Assembly (NCBI GenBank): GCA_038373885.1
Contig: JAWZYV010016601.1
Coordinates: 620,001 to 684,000 of the forward strand
Reading direction: 5' to 3'
Origin: Cheiracanthium punctorium
Taxonomy: Eukaryota > Arthropoda > Arachnida > Araneae > Cheiracanthiidae
Length of the DNA: 64,000 nucleotides
Below are positions 10,877 through 22,345 of the stretch, in pieces. A model generated the notes under the pieces. That model did no database searches. It had not been told where the DNA came from and saw nothing but the letters and a program-made list of their open reading frames with translations. How positions within the stretch are numbered: position 1 is the stretch's first letter; each line of letters begins with the position of its first letter. The position numbers and the translations under genes are program-made.

Positions 10877-11124
10877 TCCACCACTCCTGTAATATCGACA
10901 TGCATAATTGAAATTTTCTTATACCCTTAAATAACAGTGTTTATTCATTAGCTTTCAATTGTGTAATTCTAAATCTGTGACTTGGGTCAACTATCCCAAC
11001 TATCCACCACTCCTGTAATATCGACATGCATAATTGAAATTTTCTTATACCCTTAAATAAAAGTGTTTATTCAATAGCTTTCAATTGTGTAATTCTAAAT
11101 CTGTGACTTGGGTCAACTATCCCT
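10877..11124. repeat. Tandem duplication of a ~122-bp unit
   Basis: The unit starting ccaccactcctgtaatatcg and ending gacttgggtcaactatccc occurs twice back to back (from about 10880 and about 11003). The copies differ at only two or three bases (aacagtg/aaaagtg, cattag/caatag), so the duplication is recent relative to its surroundings. It abuts the right flank of the composite hAT. Confidence 0.85.
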
Positions 11125-12523
11125 AGAGATTGGAGTATGGTGTACCTACCTGCACTTAGTGATAGTTGTGTGTGTGTGACCCATGCTGAAAAGTTTTTAT
11201 GTTTAATACTTTATTGCATTTACAATTAATATTTTAAAAAGATATTAATATATATTAATATTTAGTATGTAATGATTAAAGAAAAATAAATGAACTACCT
11301 TTTAGTACCCATAAGAAAGAAAATAAAAATATGTACGTTAAAATTGGGTCAAGTGTACCTAGTTACCTCTATTCTTTGTAACTTGAGTTTAATGTTTATC
11401 AATGTATCAGTATCAAAAGAAATAAAAACCCAGGATATAATGGGCATGATTTATAAAATTTTTGGGGAAAGACCCCAGTACGCAATTACAACACAAAATC
11501 TTTTTTTTTTTTTCGGCTTTCTTTTTTACTGCACTTTTCTGCGTGATTCTTTTTTTTTTCCCCAGTTCATATTCGGAACGATTTCAGATAAATTGATTAT
11601 CACTGAACTTACCACATATATGTCTTGCCAGTTGAGCTGAAGATAATTATCCAAATTTTTTCCCCCACATGAAGCGTTATAAAAATTTGGGGAATATAGC
11701 TAAAGAATACTCTCAAAAGAAACATCATTCCCTTAGACATATTTTTAAATTTCCACAAAAGAACCATTTTAATTTTGTTTCTGTCTGTGCATAGTTTCCT
11801 CTTTTTAGTTTATATTCAAAACATAGAAAATATTTTAACTGTCCCTTTTTATTTGCAAAATAAAATTTATTCAATTCTTTTGTTTGTTACTTCATATGAA
11901 CGTCCTAAAACTTTGGTAAATAATTTTCTACTATTTAATTAAAATCTATTTAAAATTAAGAAAAGTTTTTAAGATTTTAAATTTACATTATTTAGTCAAA
12001 TATATTCAACACATATATATATATATAGATATATGATTATACTTCTTCATTTTCTATTATTAACCGGTTCATTGTTATTATTCGTTATAAATTACATACA
12101 TATTATAAAATGATGTTTAATACGTATGAAGACATTGAAAAATAAATTTTAATTTTCAATATTTGATTTGATTCCACGTTAATTGTTTTTAGAAATGTTT
12201 TGTAGCATTTTTAAAAATATGTTGAAAAGATGATGTATGTAGGGTAATAGTAGTTATTAGAAGTTTATGAAGAGATCTAGGAAAGGGTTAAAAATACAAT
12301 ACAGTAATATTATTTATTCCATTTGATTACAAGAACTGCTATAATAATATCCCACTTGAGTAATATCCTGTTTTGATGCCCAAAATAGTGTCACAAGAAG
12401 ACGAAGGAGCTAATTAGCCTAAATTTTTAGATGAGAAAGACTTTAATAACTTTTTTTTTAATACCTAATGTACTGTCTAAATTTCATTTCATGCTGAATA
12501 ATACATAAAAATGTTATACGTAC
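11125..12523. other. AT-rich intron, no recognised feature
   Basis: Remaining part of the intron after exon f. Short T runs and a 'tatatatatatagatatat' stretch near 12013 are all that stands out. The 116-codon plus-strand open frame at 11290-11640 is AT-driven and shows no domain. Confidence 0.5.
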
Positions 12524-12612
12524 TTATAAATAGGTGGGTACATTCTTAATGATTCGTGAAGCACTTGATCTAGAAACTGGAGTTTGCTTACTGAATAATA
12601 ATTTAGTTCACC
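12524..12612 (-). CDS. P450 exon f (K helix, ExxR)
   Basis: 89 nt, 29 codons plus two bases. It reads GELNYYSVSKLQFLD, then QVLHESLRMYPPIY. ESLR is the invariant ExxR motif of the K helix, which with PERF holds the haem-pocket fold, and the following YPP is typical of CYP3-clan enzymes. Acceptor tttcag, strong donor gtacgt. Joined directly to exon e, the spacing between 'NEV' and 'ESLR' equals that of CYP3A enzymes, so no exon is missing between them. Confidence 0.93.
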
Positions 12613-13067
12613 CTGAAATAAATATACTCTGTGTAACTGTCAAAATAATACAGTCTTATTTCAGAAGCTAATTTTCTTTTAAAAAAATACTCGGCTATTT
12701 TTTGAAAAGAGCATCATTCCATAAAATCAAAATCGCCAACTTAAAAGAACATTGAGAACTGTTAAGACATAAGTAAGAATTTGAAGAAATTCACAGCTAC
12801 TGTAGATGAACTACTACGGAAGCTTCTTAAGATGTTTTTTATTCTCTTTTACTTTAATTTAAAAATCACTTCTTTATTTAAAACAGCCGTATCTAGAACG
12901 AACTAAAAAAAAAAAAAATCAGAATGTGTCAGAGGCCCAAAAAATAATTAAATAAAATAAAATTTACTTCTTCACAAGCTTATCTATAAGTAAACCTATA
13001 AAAGCTTTAAAACATTGAAAAGAAATACTTAAATTTATAACTTCAGTGTAACTGAAAAGTAGAATAT

Positions 13068-14035
13068 TTAATCTTTTGAGGCGCAAACCTTTTCCAATGC
13101 TGAAAAAAAGGCAGCCGTTGCCATCGTTCGACTCAACTTTTTTGACGACAGCTGGCTGCGCGGCACAGCCAGCTGTCGTCAACCATTTTTTTTTAACGGG
13201 AAATGACGTGCTAAAAAGTAAAGGATTCTCGTGGAGCTATGTCACCCGCAACTATTTTTATAGAAATCAAATCTATTCTTCGTGACTGGCAACAGTCAAA
13301 ACGTCAGAGTTTGGTGTTTTCAGAGCGGGAACACTGCGCGTTAAAGGATTAAGTTTTTTTTTTTGTCGTCAACCATTTTTTTTTACGGGAAATGACGTGC
13401 TAAAAAGTAAAGGATTCTTGTGGAGCTATGTCACCCGCAACTATTTTTATAGAAATCAAAGTCAATGTTTTCAGAGCGGAAACACTGCGCGTTACAAGAT
13501 TAAAGTTACTTTTTTTGTCATCAACCATTTTTTTTACGGGAAATGACGTGCTAAAAAGTAAAGGATTCTCGTGGAGCTATGTCACCCGCAACTATTTTTA
13601 TAGAAATCAAATCTATTCTTCGTGACTGGCAATAGTCAAAACGTCAGAGTTTGGTGTTTTCAGAGCGGGAACACTGCGCGTTAAAGGATTAAGTTTTTTT
13701 TTTTTTTTGTCGTCAACCATTTTTTTTACGGGAAATGACGTGCTAAAAAGTAAAGGATTCTTGTGGAGCTATGTCACCTGCAACTATTTTTATAGAAATC
13801 AAAGTCAATGTTTTCAGAGCGGAAACACTGCGCGTTACAAGATTAAAGTTACTTTTTTTGTCGTCAACCATTTTTTTTACGGGAAATGACGTGCTAAAAA
13901 GTAAAGGATTCTCGTGGAGCTATGTCCCCCGCAACTATTTTTATAGAAATCAAATCTATTCTTCGTGACTGGCAACAGTCAAAACGTCAGAGTTTGGTGT
14001 TTTCAGAGCGGGAACACTGCGCGTTAAAGGATTAA
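13068..14035. mobile_element. TTAA-flanked piggyBac-like MITE with internal tandem array
   Basis: Bounded by TTAA at 13068-13071 and 14032-14035. The left end reads ttaatcttttgaggcgc and the right end gcgcgttaaaggattaa. It belongs to the same family as 58335-58847, 60771-61147 and the end at 63022 (shared 'gcagccgttgccatcg', 'ggaaatgacgtgctaaaaag', 'gagctatgtcacccgcaact'). A perfect 17-bp hairpin, gacgacagctggctg / cagccagctgtcgtc, lies at about 13142-13182. The rest is the tandem array described separately. No transposase is encoded, so mobilisation by piggyBac-type enzymes is inferred from TTAA and the ends. Confidence 0.8.
13176..14030. repeat. Alternating long/short tandem array (A-B-A-B-A)
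   Basis: Five units begin 'gtcaaccatttttttt' near 13179, 13367, 13519, 13711 and 13861. Long units (about 190 bp) contain caaatctattcttcgtgact and 'gtcaaaacgtcagagttt'; short units (about 152 bp) lack this and instead read aaagtcaatgttttcagagc. They alternate strictly, so the true period is a dimer of about 342 bp, a higher-order repeat. Unit-specific differences (gggaac versus ggaaac; ttaaagg versus ttacaag) are kept in each class. Confidence 0.88.
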
Positions 14036-16443
14036 CGAAAAATCCCAAGTTTATTAATTTTTTTCTGAAAGTTATGACTATCATAACTTTGTTGTTTATT
14101 CAATTTGTTGTTTCTTTTATTTTTGTCATAATTTGTGTAATTTTTTAAAAGAGTGGTCCTAAAATGTTAATAGTAAAGGAAATTTTAATGTCAAAATGAA
14201 GCTGGTCACCTAGGTCTTCAGAAATATTTGTTTAAAAAATGTGTTTTATCTCTTTACTTGATTTTAAGGTATGTGGAAGGGATATTGTATTTGTAAATAT
14301 TGCTTGATTAAAAAAAAAAAAATTCTTTTTTCATTTTAAAGGTCTGGTATTTAGAATTCCAAAAATGTTTCCATGATTGTTACAAGCAAAGTTAAATCCC
14401 AATTAATGAACTTAAAATACAGAAAATTGGCACTCAAACAATATTAAAAGCTATAATTTTTTTCTTTTTAACAATGTAGCTGATCAAATCGTTTTAAATA
14501 TAGACTCATACTCGTTTTATTTACAGTTAGTTGATATTGCATGAAAACGTAACAGTGGCATTCAATTCTTAATTAAAATCTGCTGAAAAAAAAGCTGAGT
14601 TTGTTACTTTGGTTTCATTTTCAGAAGAATTCATAGTCTCCAAAATACTTAAATTCTTGAAACAAATTTCTTGAGTAATGTTCTATTCATTTTATATTGA
14701 GATACAAACTAAAAAAAATAGTTCATTAAAAATGCTATTAATTAAAACAGGATCTCTTATTTTGGAATATTCCAGGAAATTTAAGAGATGCTACACAAAT
14801 TATTAGGTTCATCACACAAGTAATTATTTTTGTATAAAGGGTAATATATAAAACATACTCATATACATTTATTTATTAGAATCTTTTATAGAAAAATTCA
14901 CATAGGCATACATTTTCACTAAATTAAACGGAAATTTAGCAATATTTTAAAAGTAAATAAATATCCCTTCCAACCCCCACCTTAAATATAAATTAATTAA
15001 CTAACTAACTTTATCTCTCTCTCTCTCTCGCCCGTGAATTGTGATTTTGAACGAATGAAACAATTTGCATCCAAACATCACTTTGATGTAATGTCATTTT
15101 TTTTTTTTTTTTTTTTTAAGTATGGCTTAGGCTTTCCGTTTTTTAATTCAAATTAGATTTCAGTTTCTATTGGAAGACTAGTACTATTTTGTTAGACGAA
15201 AAACATGAAATACAGATTATTTATGGTTTTTCGTGAAAGATTTTTCATCGTGGGAACTAAGAAAGCAAAATAATTTTTAAAATAACTTTTTAAAAACCTT
15301 TTTTCATTAATTTTGATGCTTCTTTCTCTCTACATAATAGAATATTTTAGGTATGTTTTCGTTGATAAGAAAATATTTAAATAGTGAACATGTGAAATAC
15401 TTAATATTTTATATTTTCAAGAATTAAAAGCAGAATTAATCATATGGTCTATATGCCGTACCCGACCAGGCCAGCAGATCAGCTCGGGACTTATATAGCA
15501 AGGTAACTTTTATCTACAGGCCGAACCGGAACTGCTCGCTTTCGTTAAATATCCGGGTCGGGCTAATTTTCAGCATCACTTTTTTTCTGGATCATGCTGG
15601 GCGTTTTTTGTTCATTAATTTGAAAACATTTATGAATAACCGTTTATTAAGATTAAAATAATGTAAGCATTAGTATATTTGAAATTGTATACTTCTCTCC
15701 AAACTTAGTTTAAAATTTTATCTAAGAATATTTGTGCAAGAAAAAAATAACTGTAGAAACTTTGATGTTATAAAATTAATGACGATTTAATGGTTGACTT
15801 TCCTGAATGTAAAAAATAATTAGAAAGTTTATAAAATAACATGCATGAAAAGATATATATCCAGTATGATTATTTCAGGGGATAAAAAAGGTACATCCTT
15901 CTTCCGTTGGGAAAAAAAACCCATTTATTTGTGGGGATGGTGAAAATTTTTTGCAGCTGAAAAAGAATAGACTTTTTGTAGCACTCGAAATGATAATATC
16001 CGATGAGTATCTAATGTTGTGTTACGTTACAAAGTTTCAATTCTTTTTTAACTCTTTAAAACCAGTTTTTTTTTTTTTTAAACTGAGTGTTCCTTTTCTA
16101 GCCGACAATTCTGATCTCAAATCCCGGTAATGCATTAGTAATCCTAATCAGGCCTGCCAATAATATCTTTATGGTCAGAGCTTAAAGAGTAAATATGTTC
16201 ATAATAAAGTAGCTTCAAATATATATAAGTTTTCGTTGCAATAGTCAAGTAAAGTATTTTTGAACTCAATAAATGCCCAGAAATGTTTGTGTTGCAATTT
16301 CAGGTTTATGGATTTCCTAATTAAGTCCTGCTTTAAAGGCTTATTACGCAGTTTATGTGCTTCTTATTTCATCTTTCATAATGTCACCATTATTAAATTG
16401 TAAAGCATTCATTAAGTATATTAGATACTACATTATCCTTGTT
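14036..16443. other. AT-rich intron stretch
   Basis: No gene found. A GC-richer piece at 15455-15590 (cgacccaggcc-like words, 'ccgggtcgggctaatttt') looks like an old transposon end. Homopolymer T (15098-15117) and a short (ct)n run (15013-15028) are present. Confidence 0.45.
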
Positions 16444-16544
16444 CAGGGTCGTAGCCAAGGGGGGGGGGGTTAGGGGGGTCATAACCCCCCATGAGAAATT
16501 TTTTCCCATACAAAATGTACATTCTTTACTACATTGTCACACAC

Positions 16545-16617
<73 letters not shown>

Positions 16618-16665
16618 TTGTAGTAGTCTTAAACCACCCATAAAAAATTTCTGGCTACGCCCCTG
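16444..16665. mobile_element. 222-bp hAT MITE with perfect 8-bp target duplication
   Basis: Starts cagggtcgtagcc and ends ggctacgcccctg. The flanks are tccttgtt at 16436-16443 and 16666-16673. Related in sequence to 42813-42994 (shared gtagccaagggggg, 'cataacc', 'aaaatgtacattctt', 'aaatttct.gctacgc'). Contains a long (TA)n microsatellite. Confidence 0.88.
16548..16614. repeat. (TA)n microsatellite, about 33 units
   Basis: Uninterrupted ta/at dinucleotides inside the hAT MITE at 16444-16665. The related MITE at 42813-42994 has only 'atacatatatgtg' in this place, so the array expanded after the two copies parted. Confidence 0.95.
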
Positions 16666-17407
16666 TCCTTGTTAAAAAAAAAAAGTTTGATAACTTACAT
16701 AAAAAGAACCAAAATTCAGATCACTTGCATTTTTAATGTAAGCTTTCAAGATTTCTTTTACTGCTTATACTTTATAAAAGCAATTTAAAGTACTCTAAAC
16801 TTTTAGTCTTTTCAAGAATATTATACTCTGATATTATTTTCCGTTATTAAAATTGTTCAAAAGAAATTTTATACTTATAAAATTTTATATTTATATTTCT
16901 TTATTTTATATTTATAAAATAAAGAAAGAAACGATTCAGACCATTATTTATATTTATTTAATGTGACTTCTTAAAGTTTGCAATTACTCACACACCTTCA
17001 CTTCTTTTTGCCAGCAATTCCTGCATTAAAAAGAAATTTCAAGTGTATTTTTAATTACTTATTGCTTAGAAATTAATAATTATAAAAAGTACGTCTATGA
17101 ATGCATTTGTCTATATTTTGACATCAATGTATGGAAAAATATCAGTGCTGATGATTACATCAAGGTGTAAAAATTTCAACGTTGCCCAGTCCTAGTTTCT
17201 CTATATGTAACTCATTGGATGATGGAGTGCCTAAATAATAAGACCGTCGATATTTTAAATGAACTTTAATTATATATGTACAAGTAAACACACACAAGAG
17301 CTAGTAATTTATTTTTAAAAATATTTGGTCTTCTATCGCCCCTACAAAATCCATTTTGATCCCGAAGCGTACATCCTGTATTTTTTTTCATGTATGTGTG
17401 TTTATTA

Positions 17408-17522
17408 CAAAGTTCTTTATTAATTAAATCTTTAAACGCTAGACTTTTATTACGCTTTACTTACGCTAGATAACGCTAGACTCTTTATTAATTAAATCTT
17501 TAAACGCTAGACTTTTCTAGTG
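17408..17522. repeat. Short direct duplication (~40 bp)
   Basis: The words tctttattaattaaatcttt and 'aaacgctagactttt' occur at about 17412-17449 and again at about 17482-17518. Between them are further 'acgctaga' words. Probably slippage. Confidence 0.75.
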
Positions 17523-17615
17523 TTTCTATAGTTAGCTTCAAATATAGTCACATATTTTAACGAGCGATTTTCTAAATAAAACGAATAAAATGTCTTTTAA
17601 CAGAAAATTATTTAC

Positions 17616-17724
17616 CTCTTTTTCCAAAAGATCAAGTACTTCATTTCTCACTCTTTCTTGTGTGTCTTGATGATGAACCAAGAGATGTGTGGTAAATGCT
17701 AAAGCTGTGCTTGTTGTCTCATAC
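17616..17724 (-). CDS. P450 exon e (I and J helices, YETTS)
   Basis: 109 nt: one base completing Gly, then 36 codons. It opens YETTSTALAFTTHLLV, giving AGYETT across the junction, which is the (A/G)Gx(D/E)T(T/S) oxygen-binding motif with its conserved Thr. It continues QERVRNEVLDLLEKE, the J helix. It lies 23.1 kb from exon d, the longest intron of the gene. Acceptor ttccag, donor gag|gtaaat, phase 0. Confidence 0.93.
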
Positions 17725-19534
17725 CTGGAAGGTAATTAGTTGTTTTATCAAATTTTCTTCACGTTTTTATGCATTCGATCTTAAAAGTTGCTCCTGAAAA
17801 AACTTTCCTCGCCATATATACTTCTTAAACAGTTTTATGTCAGAGACTTGAAAAAAATCGAAATATTTTTTCATAAACTTTACCACACACATGCGCTCAT
17901 ATTAACTAAAATTAAATTGAGTGGAAGCCCGTGAGATGTGCCCAGCTACATCTTCTCAACAATAGGCCGTGGGGCAAATGTCCTGGCCATATTGACGTGA
18001 GATTCCACTATTCATACATTCCTTGCTAGCCTAACCATTGCGCCATCAGGATTTACTCTTATTAACAATAGAACTGCATGTCTATTATGCAGTTTTTAGA
18101 AAAAAATTCTTAATAAAAATCGCACTACAGAATAGGCTGAGACGCTATTTAGGAAAATATAGCAGAATACTCTATGTTTAATGAAGGTTGTTATGAAGGA
18201 TTTATTTTCAGAATTTTTCTAACTCTGAATTCTTTTACTCTCTATAAGACTGCTTAGAATTTAGATAGCTTGTGAATAGACATTTTTAATCTGTTTGTGT
18301 GCCTTTGAGGTTACTTGATTCTTAAAATAATAATAATAATAATAATAATAATAAGTATTGGGAAAATTCAGAGTCTCTTATGAAACATTACTAAAGGGTA
18401 TTATACAGCGAGTCCATGTTTAACTTGACAGACCTTTATTTTCGCACCGTTCATGATATACTTACAATGACAAAAATGGTCAAAATATGGAATGCAATCC
18501 TGCACTGTTTTTCATTTCGCGGGATTTAGGGAATAGGGAGTTTTTGCTCTGCATTTCTTCCCACATTAACGCTAACGCTATCCGCTATTCGGCGTTCTTT
18601 GACCAATCAGCTTTCGGAATTTATTCGTGCGCGTGTGCTGTATTGTCCGATGGCATTTAACGTTAGCATTTCCGTGGGAAGAAACGTAGCGCAAAAACTC
18701 CCTATTGAGATTAGTTGATCCCACGGGACAGACATTTAATTCAACTAAAAATTAATTTCAATAGATGAAAGTTGGAAAAAGTAAGATTGTAAGCAATATC
18801 AAATTTACCTTTAATAATAATACTTTATGTGTTTGATAATTTATACCACATCTTACATAAATATGAAAAATTATAGGCATGATATTTATAATAATATACA
18901 AAGTTATTTCTTAGTTGCTAAAAATGAAGAATGTAAAACAAACAACGTAAAGAGACGCTCGTCTTCCTAGTGTTGATCTAATTTTGATTTTTTTTTTAAA
19001 GCACTTAACAAAAGATTTTTTTTTTTTTGTATGAAATCCTTAAGCAGTCATACATTTTTGAATGGTTAATTAAAGTTCACCTTTTAAAGATATCACTGGC
19101 ATGGGCGTCCATATGTTTGTTTGTATGTGTGTGTGGTGGTGGGGGGAGACCAGTCAAGAATCCTGCCCCAGGAAGATACAATATTTAGTGTTGGAGAAAT
19201 TTTGCGTTATACCAGTACATAAATCATAACAAAATGAGAGCTTGTGGGGGGGGGGAGGACTATGGTAATGGGGGTACTAATATGTAAATCACGGACTTGC
19301 ATGTAGGACGATCATCGACTATCTGCAGACGGGCGAAATCGCGTCAGCCTCTCAAAGGAAAATACTCGACCGCCTATTAATGATTAACTGCATAAGCGAC
19401 CTCTAACGACGAATCATGATGCAATCTAAAGATTTATTTTCACGGTATAATTTAATTTCACGGCTCATGAAAATTCCAATACGATACAAGTGTGTTTGTG
19501 TTTGTGTTGTGGGATTAAGGCCGATTAGCTACGC
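17725..19534. other. Intron stretch with (TAA)n and a decayed foldback relative
   Basis: (ata)n lies at about 18327-18353. At 18483-18560 and 18700-18900 there are words shared with the foldback element at 667-1036 (ggaatgcaatcctgc, 'acataaatatgaaaaattata', 'aaagtaag...ttataagca'). This is an older, broken copy into which a GC-richer piece (18540-18700) with inverted ends, 'agggagtttttgc' / 'gcaaaaactccct', has inserted. No gene. Confidence 0.5.
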
Positions 19535-19790
19535 ATGGGCTCTAGGCCTGTGGGTGGGGGTGCCCTCCGTGGGGGTCTTTCTAAGGGTCCTAACCCGTAT
19601 TTACGCTAAGTTTCGGAGAAAACCACGGAAAACTCGGAACGGTTACGTCGACGGACGCGCGGTGGGTCCCGGTGTGGTGGGTCCGAAGTGTGAAGGTCCC
19701 GGGTTCGGTGGGACCCGAACCCGGGACCTTCACACTTCGCCCGTCTACCATTTCTAATGGCATAACCACTGCGCCATGGTGAGGCTACGA
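19535..19790 (-). repeat. tRNA-derived SINE with B-box palindrome
   Basis: Read on the minus strand from 19790 it starts gcctcaccatggcgcagtgg (A box), then 'gtagacgggcgaagtgtgaa' and ggtcccgggttcgggtccc (B box), followed by a body with 'ttttctccgaaacttagcg'. Related copies: 41168-41345 (plus strand), 52615-52847, 27700-27842 and 34585-34745 (minus, the last two truncated or diverged). Here the B-box segment is doubled as an inverted repeat: 19684-19708 pairs perfectly with 19715-19739. Confidence 0.75.
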
Positions 19791-20099
19791 TACAAGTGAG
19801 CAGCTAGGCAGTCATGGCCCACTGCAAGTCTGATTTCTGCCACAGCTTTTTCGCGAAGTTTATCAGAAACACCCTGCTCCAAGTTGCTCCTCCAACTTTT
19901 TGAACACATGCGAAAATTGAGCAATGCCTTCCAGTTTTGTCTCATTAGATTGTTTAAGTAAAGTTTTGTGGAATGGAAGGACTTGTAAGCACATGGCTGC
20001 TGAACTATTTGAGTGCCCTTCTTAAAAAAATATATATAATATATATATTGGAAATTCAGCAGCTAATGCAAAATTGAAGATCTGAAGATAAAAAATTTA

Positions 20100-20868
20100 A
20101 ATAAAATATATTGGAAATGTAAATTTTATTTCCATATCTTCAATTTTGCATTAGCTGATGAAAAAAAAAGCATATAAATTTAATTTACATATAAAACACA
20201 TGAATGTAAATTAAACCACTTTAATGTAAATCTCTACATTTTTAACATTTTTCCTAAAGAATTTAGAAATATGTTAAGTGGTTTTTTAGTATCTTTTAAA
20301 AATTATTTTAAAACTTTAATTAAGGTATTTTTTATTTAAAAAACAATATTTCAGATTATTAATATTATTATTTGCAAACTGATTTAAACTTTTTGCTTTT
20401 TAGTATTAAAATATTATTTAAATCAAATAAATTTTAATAACTTGTTGTGGTACATTGAAATTGACAAATACCAGCATATCAGTTATTATATTGATTATTG
20501 AAAATGCTTGTTTCAGATACCATGTATGTTTGCTGTTTTATTACTTTCAATAGTTACTTTAAAATAGGAAATCTTCAGTGAGCTTTTCAATACATAATGA
20601 TACATCCAATTTAAAGTTTTATTTCTTGAAATAAAAATAATTTTTTAAAGATACTTTTAAAAAGCCACTTGACATATTTCTAAATTCTTTAGAGAAAATG
20701 TTAAAAATTTGGAGATTTACATTAAAGTGGCTTAATTTACATTCAAGTGTTTCATGTGTAAATTAAATTTATTAATTTAACATTTTTATCCTTTATTTTT
20801 CATCAGCTGCAGCAAAATTGAGGATCAGGTAATAAAATTTACATTTCAGTATATTTCATTTTTAGTCA
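20100..20868. mobile_element. Foldback element with long inverted arms (~0.77 kb)
   Basis: The left arm (tatattggaaatgtaaattt ... 'tgcattagctgatgaaaaa' ... 'ttaagtggttttttagtatc') is matched in reverse complement by the right arm ('agatacttttaaaaagccac' ... 'cagctgcagcaaaattgagg' ... 'aaatttacatttcagtatat'). The arms are each about 210 bp and moderately diverged; the centre is AT-rich. No coding sequence. Confidence 0.7.
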
Positions 20869-21224
20869 TTTTTATTTGATTATTATAAAATAAACTAACG
20901 TTCATTAATTAAAATTATGTTTCATTAAAATGAGCGTTGAAAAATATTCATTGAAGATGATAGATAATCTAATTTAATGAATATTTTTTTATAGAAAATC
21001 ATTATAATAAACTAATTTTATTTTGAACGAACAGATGGAGCCAGCATTATCATTAAAGCTCTTTGCTTGATTCGTTCTCTCTCTCCAGGAACATGCGCAG
21101 ACGCGGCTATTGGCCCAAACGGTTGGGATCGTCGAAAATGCTAACGGCATGGGGGTCTGAGGGGGCTTTATCTGTTAATTTTTTCAAGTCAATATTGATA
21201 GAATTTCAATTTTGAAATAATTTT

Positions 21225-21269
21225 TAATTCGATGTTCCCAATTGGGAACATTGGCCTGTAAAAGGTTAA
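21225..21269. repeat. TTAA-type element end with palindrome
   Basis: The palindrome tgttcccaattgggaaca (21233-21250) lies next to ggcctgtaaaaggttaa, ending in TTAA (21266-21269). This copies the plan of the TTAA MITEs elsewhere in the window: terminal repeat, then a hairpin of the 'gttccc...gggaac' kind. The other end was not located. Confidence 0.45.
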
Positions 21270-21784
21270 AGTGCTATGAGAAACTATTTTGGTCGTTTCG
21301 AGAATTAAACGGATAGAACCTCATGTGTCTAGCAGTGCTGCCATCTACATTCTAATATAAAAAAGCAACTGCTGATATATACCAATAAACCATTCACTTG
21401 CTTAATCTTTTGAAAGAATCTGTAGTGTTTTTTTTTTGTTTTTTTTGTTTGGTTTTTTTAAATTATAACCTAACTGAAGTACCCGTCGTTGACGGGTTAG
21501 TACGAAATGCGAATTTCCAAAAAGCCTGAATTTTCGTCAGCATTGGAGGAATACCAAAAATGGAATTAGTATATTGGGAATAGTATAGAAAGAAAAATTA
21601 TAACTTATGTGTATTGCTAAAAGATTACAGGTTAGAGAGTAACAAAGTGATGAATAGAATTAACAATAGATAATTTCTTTATATTTTAAAAATTAAAGTT
21701 GTATTCTGGTTGAATAAGCCATTCAAGTCAAGAGGTCATTCCTGCGCTATAACTAAATTTTCTTTGATTCACTGTCGATATTTT

Positions 21785-22345
21785 AACAGGATGCCTCAAA
21801 AAAAGTTTGCACAATTTTCACAAAATCTATAAAAATAAATATACAGTTTTAAAATTTATTCAAATTTAAAAAAAATTTCCGACATTTGTTGTTTCAGTCA
21901 TTGCTGATCATGTTGCTAAATCTCATTGAATTCTCTTAATCGATGTTTAAGTGATGAAAGAACAAACATTTATACGATTATCACAAAATTACAAAATCCA
22001 TGATATATTTAAAACAGTTTTGGCATCTAGAGTTTAAATTGCATCTAGCATCTAACATAATTCCAAATTTGATTCTATTCCATTACCATTTTTCAGGAAT
22101 GGAACAAACATGTAATCAGTTATCTCAAAATTAAAATAAATAAAGTACTTTGAGCTTGTAGCTTAATAGACCTGGGTAACTACCTGGGGCAATGCTAAAT
22201 TTTATTTCATTTGTTTCAGTGGTTTGTACGTAATCGAGAAATATTTTCACATTTTGAATACATTTTCGCAAAATCTCAAAATCTGATCAAAATATTTTTA
22301 AAATTCGTAGCCTATAGTTTAAGTTGAGTGACCGCCTATGGTAGG
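21785..22345. repeat. Tandem run of the dispersed ~150-bp repeat
   Basis: About four degenerate units with 'gcacaattttcacaaaatct', 'gttgctaaatctcattgaat', 'gatgaaagaacaaacattta' and 'gtttaagttgagtgaccgcc'. Same family as 8930-9255 and 39735-39960. Divergence between neighbours is high, so the array is old. Confidence 0.6.

Noticed and set aside
13076..13968. Four similar 60-69 codon ORFs as a gene family
   Set aside because: They are the same stretch of the tandem array read repeatedly, with no start or domain of their own.
16439..16675. 78-codon ORF with a Tyr-Ile repeat
   Set aside because: It is the translation of the (TA)n microsatellite within a hAT MITE.
16996..17020. A 25-nt minus-strand microexon (ELLAKRSE) with AG and GT borders between P450 exons e and f
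   Set aside because: Joining e directly to f gives exactly the spacing seen in CYP3 enzymes and matching phases. Including the microexon with its natural phase-1 donor would break the frame of exon f.
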